A stretch of 64,000 nucleotides of DNA from Polynucleobacter sp. UK-Gri1-W3. GTDB taxonomy: Bacteria > Pseudomonadota > Gammaproteobacteria > Burkholderiales > Burkholderiaceae. The stretch spans positions 228,061 through 292,060 of the forward strand of contig NZ_JACVQA010000008.1 of NCBI RefSeq assembly GCF_018881595.1, written 5' to 3'. The translations under genes and the position numbers were made by a program. Below, in pieces: positions 1 to 7,222 of the stretch. The notes under the pieces are model-generated. The model did no database searches. It was not told the DNA's origin and saw nothing but the letters and a program-made list of their open reading frames with translations. Position 1 is the stretch's first letter; every line of letters starts with the position of its first letter.

Positions 1-38
1 TGAACTGACCTGATTTTTAGTACCACTCCAAAAGAGAG
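1..38 (+). repeat. Left terminal inverted repeat of the IS
   Basis: The first seven bases TGAACTG are identical to the reverse complement of 1263-1269. Inside them the match continues imperfectly through a shared CCACT core and an AAAGAGAG block, with one single-base gap. Confidence 0.8.
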
Positions 39-75
39 GATTTTTGATAATCTCTCACTTAAAGGAGTGCTAAAT

Positions 76-357
76 ATGGCAAAAGGCCAACGTCTCAAAC
101 CCGAGCAAATCGTCACCTTATTGCGTCAAATCGATGTTCTTACAACGAATGGCAAAACCCTAGCCCAGGCCTGTAAAGAAGTGGGTACGGTTGAGCAAAG
201 CTATTACCGTTAGCGCAAGATCTACGGCGGTATGAAAGTCGATCAGGCAAAGAAGTACAAAGATCTGGAAGTGGAAAATACCCGCTTAAAGAAGCTCGTA
301 GCGGACTTATCGCTACGAGAGGTGATGCTCAAGGAAGTTATTAAGGGAAACTTCTAA
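76..357 (+). pseudogene. IS orfA (HTH/leucine-zipper transposase subunit) with in-frame amber stop
   Basis: ATG at 76 follows AAAGGAG (61-67) and opens a 93-codon frame ending TAA 355-357. It begins MAKGQRLKPEQIV, the usual N-terminus of IS407-type OrfA, and ends in a heptad-like segment (LEVENTRLKKLVADLSLRE). Codon 46 (211-213) is TAG inside YYR*RKIYGG, where family members have Trp (YYRWRKEYGG), so a single TGG to TAG change explains it. The stop separates the helix-turn-helix half from the zipper half. An in-frame ATG at 232 could restart translation of the zipper part only. The slippery site for OrfAB lies downstream of the stop, so fusion transposase needs amber suppression or reinitiation. 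Confidence 0.88.
345..351 (+). promoter_or_regulatory. Programmed -1 frameshift heptamer (G GGA AAC) joining orfA to orfB
   Basis: In the orfA frame the bases read G GGA AAC, a classical X XXY YYZ slippery heptamer six codons or fewer before the orfA stop. After a -1 slip reading continues CTT CTA AGC into the orfB frame, which is open from 345 (its previous stop is TAA 342-344). The geometry is exactly what OrfAB synthesis in IS3 elements needs. No downstream stimulatory structure was worked out. Confidence 0.7.
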
Positions 358-386
358 GCCCTACTAAACGCAAAACAGCTGCTCAG

Positions 387-1217
387 GTGTTGCTGCAGAA
401 ATACTCAACATCAGAGCGCTTAGCTTGTGAATTAGTAGGGCTCTCCAGAGCAGCGTATCGCTATATGCCACTGCCTAAAGATGATGAAGAGCCCCTACGA
501 GCTGAGGTCATCCGCATGGCGAGCACCTATGGCAGATATGGTTATCGATTGATTGCTGGGATGATGCGTAATAGCGGCTGGGGACAAGCGACTACTGCAA
601 GGGTTGCTCGCATCTGGCGAGAGGAAGGCCTGAAGATCCCACAAAAGCAAGCTCCTAGGGGCAGACTCTGGTTTAACGATTGCAGTTGTATGAGGCTGCG
701 AGCGACCCACCCCAATCATGTGTGGAGTTATGACTTTGTCTTTATCAGAGATGCTTATGGTGGCAAGATCCGCATGCTCACCCTGATTGATGAGTTCACC
801 AGGAAATGCTTAACGATCCACTGTGCCAGAAGAATTGGCTCGATCCAAGTGATTGAACAACTGGCCAACGCCATGATTACTCACGGCATCCCCGAGCACA
901 TCCGAAGTGATAATGGCCCAGAATTTATTGCTAAAGAGCTGCGTAGTTGGTTATCTGGCATTGGAGTAAAGACAGCCTACATTGAACCGGGCAGCCCTTG
1001 GGAGAATGGCTTTTGTGAAAGCTTTAACGGCACCTTTAGAGATAACCTTTTGGATGGGGAGATCTTTTATAGCCTAAAAGAAGCCCAGATCATCGTGGGG
1101 AAGTGGGTCAAGCACTATAACCATGTCAGGCCCCATAGCGCTTTAGGTTACAGGCCACCAGCACCCCAAACCCAAGTACCCAAACTATTGCAGAATCAAC
1201 CCATGTTGCTGCAATGA
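387..1217 (+). CDS. IS3-family transposase OrfB (DDE integrase core)
   Basis: The frame is open from 345; a separate start could be GTG 387, but in this family OrfB is normally made as the frameshift product OrfAB. An N-terminal HTH_21-type region (residues about 10-80, with YGRYGYRLI) precedes an rve integrase core. The catalytic triad is visible as SYDFVFI (first Asp), RSDNGPEF (second Asp) and PWENGFCESFNG (Glu), followed by the IS3 C-terminal HYNHVRPHSALGYRPPAP. OrfB itself looks intact; the defect of this copy is in orfA. It performs strand transfer at the element ends as a DNA-bound multimer. Confidence 0.92.
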   Translation: MLLQKYSTSERLACELVGLSRAAYRYMPLPKDDEEPLRAEVIRMASTYGRYGYRLIAGMMRNSGWGQATTARVARIWREEGLKIPQKQAPRGRLWFNDCSCMRLRATHPNHVWSYDFVFIRDAYGGKIRMLTLIDEFTRKCLTIHCARRIGSIQVIEQLANAMITHGIPEHIRSDNGPEFIAKELRSWLSGIGVKTAYIEPGSPWENGFCESFNGTFRDNLLDGEIFYSLKEAQIIVGKWVKHYNHVRPHSALGYRPPAPQTQVPKLLQNQPMLLQ

Positions 1218-1231
1218 TTTACTATAGAAAA

Positions 1232-1269
1232 ACTCTCTTTGGTAGTGGATCTAAATTGACAGCAGTTCA
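1232..1269 (-). repeat. Right terminal inverted repeat of the IS
   Basis: Reverse-complement partner of 1-38; it ends in CAGTTCA at 1263-1269. It marks the right boundary of the element, after which the sequence is unrelated to the IS. Confidence 0.8.
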
Positions 1270-1544
1270 CCTCGCCTATGATGCAATGACAAAAAAGTGG
1301 CCATGTTCTTTTAAATAAGATTGATTTCTTAGCTTTGGTCTACTCTGTCCTCTAGTATCAAGGATCAGCAAACCCCACCATATAGGATTTCTTTAACTGA
1401 CTCAATTAGGCCAAGAAGCACCTAATTGATCAAATTAACTCAGGCGTCTCCAATCGGCCATGATCCACCTACCCAAGATTACTTTGTTTGGCTACCTATG
1501 GGCTGTAAGTCTTCTGGTGGTCACACTAGTTGACTGTATTGCTA
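1270..1544. other. Gene-free spacer between the IS and the phasin gene
   Basis: No open frame with coding character is seen on either strand. It contains one clean hairpin, TCAATTAGG (1402-1410) and CCTAATTGA (1421-1429) around a 10-base loop, with no T-tract after it. The rest has no recognisable feature. Confidence 0.5.
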
Positions 1545-1570
1545 TTGACTTAATATCACTCCAATATAAG
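1545..1570 (+). promoter_or_regulatory. Possible sigma70 promoter for the phasin gene
   Basis: TTGACT at 1545-1550 resembles a -35 box. TATAAG at 1565-1570 (14-base spacer) or TAAGCT at 1567-1572 (16-base spacer) could be the -10. The spacing is short, so the call is tentative. It would give a 5' leader of about 40 bases holding the AGGAGG ribosome site. Confidence 0.35.
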
Positions 1571-1615
1571 CTCTCGTGACAAACGATTGGTTTTACTACC
1601 CCTTAGGAGGGTCTT

Positions 1616-2182
1616 ATGTATCAAGCAAATGAAAAATTAGTTCAAGCCCATCATAAATCAATGGAATCAGTTCATGCTTTAAGTCAACACGCTTTTGAGA
1701 ATAATCAAAGTTTGGCTCAAATTCACTATGATGTAACTAAAGAAATGCTTGCAATGGTTCAAGAAAAATCAGCAGAAATTCTCAAGCTAAAAGACCCTAA
1801 AGAAATTATGACCATGTTTAGTGCTCATGCTCTTCAAGAGGCATCCGCTGGTGTTGTTGCATATCAAGCTAAAGTGAATTCAGTATTGCGTAAAAGTCAT
1901 CATGAGTTAGTTGAAATGACTGATTCTGCAATTGAGCATGCTAAAGAGCGATTAAATGACTTGGTGGACGAAGCTTCTGCTAAAGCTCCCACGGGCTCTG
2001 AGGCATTTACAGCCTCTTTTAAGGCTGTATTTGAGGCTGCGCTCCAAGGCTTTGATCAAGTTCGCTCATCTGTACATACTGCTTATGCTAATTTAGAGAA
2101 GAGTGCAGATGGCGCATTAAATTCGAATGAACATGTTGTTCAGACAGCCACTAAAGCTCGCAAAGCAATCACCGCTTCTTAA
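1616..2182 (+). CDS. Phasin family protein
   Basis: 188 aa, almost entirely amphipathic helix: YQANEKLVQAHHKSMESV at the start and repeated Ala/Glu/Lys/His heptads, with no signal peptide or membrane segment. The N-terminal third (ending before the KDPKEIM segment) and the SxxxE/HxxL pattern fit the betaproteobacterial phasin family, which coats polyhydroxyalkanoate granules and influences their size and number. A strong AGGAGG at 1605-1610 sits five bases before the ATG. No PHA synthase or depolymerase is nearby. It is monocistronic, with its own terminator. Because it lies on the outer side of the tRNA-Arg scar it may belong to the integrated element rather than the core. Family call is good; granule role is inferred. 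Confidence 0.8.
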   Translation: MYQANEKLVQAHHKSMESVHALSQHAFENNQSLAQIHYDVTKEMLAMVQEKSAEILKLKDPKEIMTMFSAHALQEASAGVVAYQAKVNSVLRKSHHELVEMTDSAIEHAKERLNDLVDEASAKAPTGSEAFTASFKAVFEAALQGFDQVRSSVHTAYANLEKSADGALNSNEHVVQTATKARKAITAS

Positions 2183-2205
2183 TCTCAATATTGATAAATG
2201 AGATA

Positions 2206-2227
2206 GCCACCTTCGGGTGGTTTTTTT
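2206..2227 (+). terminator. Rho-independent terminator after the phasin gene
   Basis: Stem CCACC (2207-2211) and GGTGG (2216-2220) closed by a UUCG-type tetraloop TTCG, extendable by a G-T pair, followed by seven T (2221-2227). Confidence 0.9.
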
Positions 2228-2552
2228 ACTTTTGGGTGAACGACAGCAATGGGTCGGACTCAGTCATCCGTGATCAAGTAGGCCGACAGACCGCTTTGAG
2301 ACTGAAAGGAGTCCAACACACCTGTGATTTGTCGAAGAGATTAATGGCGAGATTGAAGCTGAAAATTATTCTTAAATCCGGCAATCACTTACTCGAAGGC
2401 AGTGAGAAAATTCGACTCTAAATTTGTGCAATAGAACATATGCCAAACCAATATAAACAAGGGGTTACAAGCGATCAGTACTCAATTCTATTGCACAATC
2501 TCAAGTCTGTAACTCATTGATTTATATAGATATTATGCCACTCCGATGTAGG
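2228..2552. other. Gene-poor end of the accessory region
   Basis: A frame of 76 codons crosses the terminator (2191-2421) but has no ribosome site and no recognisable protein, so no gene is called. Apart from the inverted repeat at 2424-2498 nothing specific is seen. The stretch sits directly against the tRNA-Arg fragment and is best read as the end of an integrated element or its decayed remains. Confidence 0.45.
2424..2498. repeat. 13-bp perfect inverted repeat flanking 49 bp
   Basis: TTGTGCAATAGAA (2424-2436) is exactly the reverse complement of TTCTATTGCACAA (2486-2498). The right arm lies 54 bases from the tRNA fragment. Arms this long next to an attachment site could bind an integrase or excisionase, or be the ends of a tiny mobile element. 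No T-tract follows, so a terminator is unlikely. Confidence 0.7.
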
Positions 2553-2599
2553 GGCTACGAACCAAGGGGTCGTGGGTTCAATTCCTGCCAGCCGCACCA
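2553..2599 (+). other. 3' fragment of a tRNA-Arg(ACG) gene; probable attachment-site scar
   Basis: From the anticodon arm onward this reads as the 3' portion of a tRNA. It has loop CTACGAA (2555-2561, anticodon ACG at 2557-2559), stem half CCAAG, variable loop GGGTC, T-stem GTGGG, T-loop TTCAATT, T-stem CCTGC, acceptor strand CAGCCGC, discriminator A and encoded CCA (2597-2599). Upstream of the anticodon loop the bases (GATGTAGGGG) neither pair with CCAAG beyond two positions nor resemble a D-arm or a GCGGCTG acceptor strand. The gene is therefore a truncated copy. Tyrosine integrases commonly recombine in the anticodon loop and leave this kind of displaced 3' end. Confidence 0.85.
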
Positions 2600-2608
2600 A
2601 CCTTTATA

Positions 2609-2643
2609 GGGCCTAGTTGAAAAACTGGGCCCTTTCTCTTTTT
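2609..2643 (+). terminator. Terminator of the ancestral tRNA-Arg gene
   Basis: Stem GGGCCTAGTT (2609-2618) pairs with AACTGGGCCC (2623-2632) over ten positions with one G-T pair, loop GAAA, followed by the T-rich TTTCTCTTTTT. Its position ten bases after the CCA fits the original tRNA transcript end. Confidence 0.8.
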
Positions 2644-2675
2644 AGGCTTTTCTCAGTGCTTTCATAGAGATACCT

Positions 2676-2681
2676 TATAGT
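2676..2681 (+). promoter_or_regulatory. Possible -10 box placing the start site at the ATG of the STAS-permease gene
   Basis: TATAGT ends six bases before ATG 2688, which would put the transcription start on or next to the start codon. No good -35 hexamer and no ribosome-binding site are seen. One of five such arrangements in the window. Confidence 0.4.
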
Positions 2682-2687
2682 CTGCAT

Positions 2688-3860
2688 ATGAGCACTTCTG
2701 ACGCCATTTCTACCGTTTCTGACGCTCCAGTGGCAGTTTGGTCACAGGTCGACGCCGATAGCGCCAAAGTGCTTATTAGCGGCAATGTCAACGTCTACTC
2801 CTTGGGCAATGTATGGACCCAAATCCGCAACTCTCAAGATGCATGGTTAAAACAGGGTGAAGGCAAAAGTAAGTCCCTTACTTTTGATGCAAGCAAAGTC
2901 ACTTTTTTAGATGGTGCAGGCATTGCATTTTTAATTGGAGTTCAAGAGGCCCAAACAACAGTCGGTGCAAAGTTCGAGCTTGTGGGCTTGGATCAGCGTT
3001 ATGAGCCTTTATTGAACGAATTCAACCCGATAAGTAATTTATTTCCCGTTCCCGCTGTTAAGCCCAAAAGAAGTTTTGTGGTGAGTACCGGAATGGCTGT
3101 TCAGAATTTAATTGATGATGCTGTTGGTCTCATTTCATTTACTGGACATCTTGCCTCTGATTTATTTTGGTCCATTCGCCACCCAAATCAAGTGCGCTGG
3201 GGTGATTTTGTGAATGCTGCAGTAGAGGCGGGTATTGCAGCACTACCCATTGTTGGCCTAGTAGCGTTTTTGATTGGTGTCATTCTTTCTTTCCAGGCGG
3301 CTATTGGTGTGCAGCAGTTTGGAGCCGTATCCTTCGTGGGTCCCTTGGCGGCCTTAGGAATTGTCCGGGAAATGGGCCCATTAATTACTGCCATTTTGTT
3401 GGCAGGACGTTCCTCAGCTGCCTTTGCTGCTGAAATTGGCACGATGACTGTTAATAGTGAAGTAGACGCACTTGTTTCTGGTGGTTTAAGTCCAATTCGT
3501 TTCTTAGTTGTGCCACGTGTTCTTGCAGGTATTTTGGTTGCGCCGATTTTGACTTTATTTGCTGATATCGTCAGTATTTTTTCTTCGATGTTGACGATGT
3601 TGATATATGGCGTCCCTTTTATTAATTTCTATAACGGCATGCTTTCAGCAGTAGATATTGAAGATATTGGGTCTGGATTAGTTAAAGCTACTCTTTTTGG
3701 AGTCGTTGTTTCTGCAGTCGGTTGCCTACGCGGCATGCAAACCGGAAATGGCGCGGCTGCGGTTGGTATTTCAGCTACGCGAGCTGTAGTAAGCAGTATC
3801 GTATTGATCGTGTTGGTCGACGGTATTTTTGCCTTCGTTTCCTACAAGACAGGTTTCTGA
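2688..3860 (+). CDS. MCE-type lipid ABC transporter permease with N-terminal STAS domain (MlaB-MlaE fusion)
   Basis: 390 aa. Residues about 18-115 form a STAS domain: LTFDASKVTFLDGAGIAFL matches the family's D-S-V-LD-AG strand-turn-helix, with Gly where SpoIIAA has the phosphorylated Ser. Residues about 130-390 are an MlaE-type permease with several hydrophobic spans and the typical LAGRSSAAFAAEIGTM element. In E. coli these two parts are separate MlaB and MlaE proteins. The gene leads a four-gene set with ATPase, MCE protein and lipoprotein, so it is the inner-membrane channel subunit of a phospholipid or other lipid trafficking system across the envelope. No clear Shine-Dalgarno precedes ATG 2688. 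Its stop overlaps the ATPase start (TGATG). Confidence 0.93.
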   Translation: MSTSDAISTVSDAPVAVWSQVDADSAKVLISGNVNVYSLGNVWTQIRNSQDAWLKQGEGKSKSLTFDASKVTFLDGAGIAFLIGVQEAQTTVGAKFELVGLDQRYEPLLNEFNPISNLFPVPAVKPKRSFVVSTGMAVQNLIDDAVGLISFTGHLASDLFWSIRHPNQVRWGDFVNAAVEAGIAALPIVGLVAFLIGVILSFQAAIGVQQFGAVSFVGPLAALGIVREMGPLITAILLAGRSSAAFAAEIGTMTVNSEVDALVSGGLSPIRFLVVPRVLAGILVAPILTLFADIVSIFSSMLTMLIYGVPFINFYNGMLSAVDIEDIGSGLVKATLFGVVVSAVGCLRGMQTGNGAAAVGISATRAVVSSIVLIVLVDGIFAFVSYKTGF

Positions 3861-4636
3861 TGGATACGCCAGAAAAATCCCCATACGCGATCGATGTTCA
3901 AAACCTCACCGTAGGTTATGGCTCCAATGTGCTTATGCAGAATCTGAATTTCTCAGTCAATTACGGTGAAATCTTTGTGATTCTGGGTGGTTCGGGTTGC
4001 GGTAAATCCAGCTTGTTAAAAAACTTATTCGGTCTTTACCAGCCTTTGTCTGGCAATGTTCTGATTGAAGGCCAAAATATTACGACCGCAATGGGGGCGC
4101 AGCGCCAGAAGATCATGACAAGCTTTGGCGTGATGTATCAACAGGGCGCCTTATTTGGTTCCATGAACTTGCTGGATAACGTTACCCTGTTTATGCAGGA
4201 ATATACCCAGCTGACACAAGTCCAAATGGATTTATTGGCCCGCTGCAAGCTTGATCTTGTTGGTCTATTGCCTTATGAGTCTTATATGCCAAGCGAAATA
4301 AGCGGCGGTATGCAAAAGAGGGCGGCGATCGCTCGGGCGATGGCACTTGATCCCAAAATACTATTCTTAGATGAGCCATCTGCTGGCTTAGATCCAATCA
4401 CCTCTGCTGATCTTGATAGCACCATTCAGGATTTATCAAAAAATCTCGGAATTACCTTTGTCATCGTTTCCCATGAGCTGGCGAGTATCTATGCTATCGC
4501 CGACAAGGTCATCATGCTTGATAAGGGCGCCAAAGGAATCATTGCCCAGGGTGACCCTAAAGTTTTGCGCGATACCAGTAAAGATCCACGAGTGCATCAA
4601 TTCTTCAATCGTATTATGAGCAAGGACGCAGCATGA
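3860..4636 (+). CDS. ATP-binding protein of MCE-type lipid ABC transporter (MlaF-like)
   Basis: 258 aa. Start ATG 3860 shares its A with the TGA of the permease gene; the frame extends upstream but only inside the permease gene. Walker A GGSGCGKS (residues 43-50), Q-loop MYQQGALF, signature SGGMQKR and Walker B LFLDEPSAGLDP followed by the H-loop VSHE are all present, so it is an active-looking ATPase. The short Q-loop segment and signature are those of the MlaF/Ttg2A branch. It powers the permease and MCE protein encoded next to it. Its last four bases overlap the MCE gene start (ATGA). Confidence 0.95.
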   Translation: MDTPEKSPYAIDVQNLTVGYGSNVLMQNLNFSVNYGEIFVILGGSGCGKSSLLKNLFGLYQPLSGNVLIEGQNITTAMGAQRQKIMTSFGVMYQQGALFGSMNLLDNVTLFMQEYTQLTQVQMDLLARCKLDLVGLLPYESYMPSEISGGMQKRAAIARAMALDPKILFLDEPSAGLDPITSADLDSTIQDLSKNLGITFVIVSHELASIYAIADKVIMLDKGAKGIIAQGDPKVLRDTSKDPRVHQFFNRIMSKDAA

Positions 4637-5559
4637 GTAATAACTCAAATCCCAATTATTTTCGCTTAGGCGTTTTTGTGCTTGCAGCAATTGGCGTACT
4701 GATTGCTGTGATTCTCATATTTGGTGGAGGCAAAATCTTCCAAAAATCGTTCATGGTTGAAACTTACATAAAACAGTCTGTAACCGGTTTAGATACTGGA
4801 GCAGCAGTTCGCTTTAGGGGAGTGAAGATTGGTCAGGTAACGATGATTGGCTTATCTGGGGATATTTATGAAAAGGACTTACCTTTTCATGATCGTCGCC
4901 AGTACGTTGTCGTGCGAATGCAAATTTTTGGTGATAAAGTTAATGAAGGCCAAATTAGTGAGTTTGTAAAAAATAATTTACGTGCACGCGTAAAGTCTAT
5001 GGGTATTACGGGCGTGAATTACATCGAGTTTGATTTCGTTGCGCATGCATCTGATACTCCCGCGCTTTCTTATTCCTGGAAGCCCGAGTACCCAGTAATC
5101 CCATCTATGCCAAACCAAGCGGATGAAATTATTTCTGGAATACAGAAATTAATTAGCGCACTTAATGATATGAACATCGATGGTACACAGAAAAAATTGG
5201 ATACATTGTTAGGTAATCTAAATGTACTCATGGCAGGTGATGGCAAGGGTAACGAGGGGGCGATTGAGTCTGTAAAACAGTTGAACCTCATCATGGCTCG
5301 TATTGCTAAGGCGACCGATGAGGAAGAGCTTGGGATTCTGATGCGTGAATTGGTGGCTGCCACCACCTCATTGCGTCAAACTATCACTAGTGTTCAAGGT
5401 GATACCGAGTTGACAATGACAAACATTAAGCAAGCTAGCGAAAATTTAAATGAATTTAGTCGCATTGCTAGCCAGTCGCCCTCAAGCCTGATTTGGAGCG
5501 ATCCACCAGCAAAAATTACGCCTAATAGCGCTGCTGGCCAGTCGGGAGCGAATAAATGA
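4633..5559 (+). CDS. MCE/MlaD family lipid-transport protein
   Basis: 308 aa. One N-terminal membrane anchor (residues about 13-30) is followed by a single MCE domain (about 38-125) with the typical SVTGLDTGAAVRFRGVKIG, then a long helical tail (about 170-280). It is longer than E. coli MlaD (183 aa) and resembles the single-MCE proteins with helical C-terminus that pair with a lipoprotein. It forms a periplasmic ring or tunnel attached to the permease and carries lipid between membranes. Start and stop both overlap neighbours by ATGA, so the operon is translationally coupled. Substrate is unknown. Confidence 0.92.
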   Translation: MSNNSNPNYFRLGVFVLAAIGVLIAVILIFGGGKIFQKSFMVETYIKQSVTGLDTGAAVRFRGVKIGQVTMIGLSGDIYEKDLPFHDRRQYVVVRMQIFGDKVNEGQISEFVKNNLRARVKSMGITGVNYIEFDFVAHASDTPALSYSWKPEYPVIPSMPNQADEIISGIQKLISALNDMNIDGTQKKLDTLLGNLNVLMAGDGKGNEGAIESVKQLNLIMARIAKATDEEELGILMRELVAATTSLRQTITSVQGDTELTMTNIKQASENLNEFSRIASQSPSSLIWSDPPAKITPNSAAGQSGANK

Positions 5560-6182
5560 TTAGGCGTATTTTATTTTTCATTGCCGTGTTGGGCTTGGTG
5601 TCTTGCTCATTACCCACTAGGCCACCAGTAGGGCCAACTGCCTGGATGGTGTCCCCGGAACGAACAGCGGCTCCTCGAGTAGCTCGGACTGATATATGGC
5701 TAAAGATGGGCTCTGTATCTGTTACGCCACCGTTTGACGGTAGATCTTTGGTTTACCGTACTGGGGATCAGCGCTACGAAAAAGATTTTTATAACGTCTA
5801 CACCACCATTCCGGCAGAAATGATTGGAAATGCTGAGCGTCAGTGGATGAATAAGGCAAATATTTTCTCTGCTACAGTAGGTCAAGGTAATAGCCTTTTC
5901 CCTTTCTATTTTTTACAGGCGACTGTTGAAGAGTTTTATGGGGACTATCGCAATAAACCTGAGGCTGTAGTTAGTGTTGAGTTTTTCCTAAGTGCCACTA
6001 GCGCTGGAAAAGCAAGCCCCTTGATTGGTGCGAATCGATATACGAAGCGCATCGCCCTTAAAGACAGCACACCAGAGGCTTTGGTATTGGGTCAGCAAGA
6101 AGCTTTGGCCCAGATCTTTAATGAATACGAGGCACAGCTCTACAAATATGCTGGCAATTTACCAAAACCTTTAGGACAGTAA
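5556..6182 (+). CDS. ABC-type transport auxiliary lipoprotein (PqiC/LetC-type component)
   Basis: 208 aa. A signal peptide ends in the lipobox LVSC (Cys17), so the mature protein is lipid-anchored, probably to the outer membrane. The remainder (ABC_trans_aux-like, residues about 30-200) carries the family pattern of WLKMGSVSVTPPFDGRSLVYR and later the YEKDFYN segment. Such proteins dock the MCE tunnel to the outer membrane. It starts inside the MCE stop (ATGA). Family identity rests on the pattern and the operon; direct motif evidence is moderate. Confidence 0.85.
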   Translation: MIRRILFFIAVLGLVSCSLPTRPPVGPTAWMVSPERTAAPRVARTDIWLKMGSVSVTPPFDGRSLVYRTGDQRYEKDFYNVYTTIPAEMIGNAERQWMNKANIFSATVGQGNSLFPFYFLQATVEEFYGDYRNKPEAVVSVEFFLSATSAGKASPLIGANRYTKRIALKDSTPEALVLGQQEALAQIFNEYEAQLYKYAGNLPKPLGQ

Positions 6183-6186
6183 TTTT

Positions 6187-7188
6187 ATGAAATTGTTTAT
6201 ATCTCAATTTGTGCTGAGAAAGATTGCCTCTACAACATTCCTCTCTTTGGCAGCTAGCTTTATTAGCATTGCAAGTGTCAGTGCGCAAAGCTTTCCAAAT
6301 AGACCTATTAGGTTGGTTGTGCCATTTGCGCCAGGAGGCAGTACCGATATTATTGCTCGTGCGGTAGGCGATGCTTTAGGGCGTCAATTAGGTCAACCAG
6401 TCATTGTTGAGAACAAGGCGGGTGGTGGAGGTTCTGTAGGCGCCCTAGAGGTCATGCGCGCACCTAAAGATGGTTACACCATAGGTATGGCTACGGTTTC
6501 CACAACAGCAGCAAACCCAGCTATTAATCCTAAAATTGGCTACGATCCCATAACGGATTTCACGGCTATTAGTAATATTGCAGCAACACCAAACATCATC
6601 GCAGTAAATCCTTCTTTCCCGGCTAAGGACTTTAAGACCTTCATGGAGGTATTAAAGGCTAATCCTGGCAAGTATTCTTATTCAAGCTCCGGTACGGGTG
6701 GCATTGGCCATCTCCAAACTGAGTTGTTTAAAAGCTTGACAGGTGTTTTTATCGTCCACATCCCGTATCGCGGTGCCGGTCCTGCATTGGCCGACACAGT
6801 AGGCGGACAAGTTTCCATGATCTTTGATAATTTGCCATCTTCGTTGCCCTTTATTAAGGATGGAAAATTAGTTCCAATCGTAATTGCTGCTCCAAAGCGT
6901 TTAGCGCAATTACCAAATGTGCCAACTTTTGCTGAAGTTGGCTTAGCGCCTGTCAATCGAATGGCCTATTACGGTCTGCTAGGTCCAGCTGGTATGCCTA
7001 AGGATATTGTGGATAAGTACACCGCGGCTTTGCAAAAGGTAGTTACTGATCCCGCTGTTAAAAAGCGTATTGAAGATACAGGCTCACTTATTAACGTGAA
7101 CGGCTCTGAGGCTTTTGCAAAAGAAATTAAGGCTGAGTACACCGTTTATAAAGAAGTAGTTGCTAAGCAAAAATTACAGTTAGATTAA
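6187..7188 (+). CDS. Bug family (tripartite tricarboxylate type) periplasmic substrate-binding protein
   Basis: 333 aa. A long signal peptide ends about SVSAQ (residue 34). The mature part begins with the Bug hallmark FPNRPIRLVVPFAPGGSTD, followed by VENKAGGGGSVGA and later HIPYRGAGPAL. These two-lobed proteins bind carboxylates or related small acids in the periplasm. No TctA/TctB membrane partners are in the window, as is usual for the expanded Bug sets of Burkholderiales. It starts four bases after the lipoprotein gene and precedes an SDR dehydrogenase, so it may share their transcript. Ligand cannot be read from sequence. Confidence 0.92.
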   Translation: MKLFISQFVLRKIASTTFLSLAASFISIASVSAQSFPNRPIRLVVPFAPGGSTDIIARAVGDALGRQLGQPVIVENKAGGGGSVGALEVMRAPKDGYTIGMATVSTTAANPAINPKIGYDPITDFTAISNIAATPNIIAVNPSFPAKDFKTFMEVLKANPGKYSYSSSGTGGIGHLQTELFKSLTGVFIVHIPYRGAGPALADTVGGQVSMIFDNLPSSLPFIKDGKLVPIVIAAPKRLAQLPNVPTFAEVGLAPVNRMAYYGLLGPAGMPKDIVDKYTAALQKVVTDPAVKKRIEDTGSLINVNGSEAFAKEIKAEYTVYKEVVAKQKLQLD

Positions 7189-7222
7189 TAAAGATAAATA
7201 ATTAGAGTCAATTGGAGACACA

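Larger units (their letters stand above)
1..1269 (+). mobile_element. IS3-family insertion sequence (IS407/IS51-like), probably non-autonomous
   Basis: A 1269-bp element with imperfect terminal inverted repeats, both ends starting TGAACTG (5'-TG...CA-3', as in the IS3 family). It holds two overlapping frames: a small orfA at 76-357 and a DDE transposase orfB ending at 1217, joined by a slippery heptamer at 345. The layout and size match the IS407/IS51 group of IS3. The left terminus coincides with base 1 of the window, so the flanking target duplication cannot be tested. orfA carries an amber codon, so normal OrfAB transposase could not be made from this copy. Family call is from visible protein motifs; subgroup is inference. 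Confidence 0.9.

Noticed and set aside
2191-2421. 76-codon open frame after the phasin gene
   Set aside because: It begins before the phasin terminator, has no ribosome site, and its translation resembles no family I know; the strand-wide context is decayed spacer.
2500-2599. A complete tRNA gene
   Set aside because: The D-arm and 5' acceptor strand are missing and the anticodon stem does not close, so it was called a fragment.
3722-3859. N-terminal extension of the lipid ABC ATPase
   Set aside because: The extension overlaps the permease coding end and shows no ABC features; ATG 3860 has the TGATG coupling expected.
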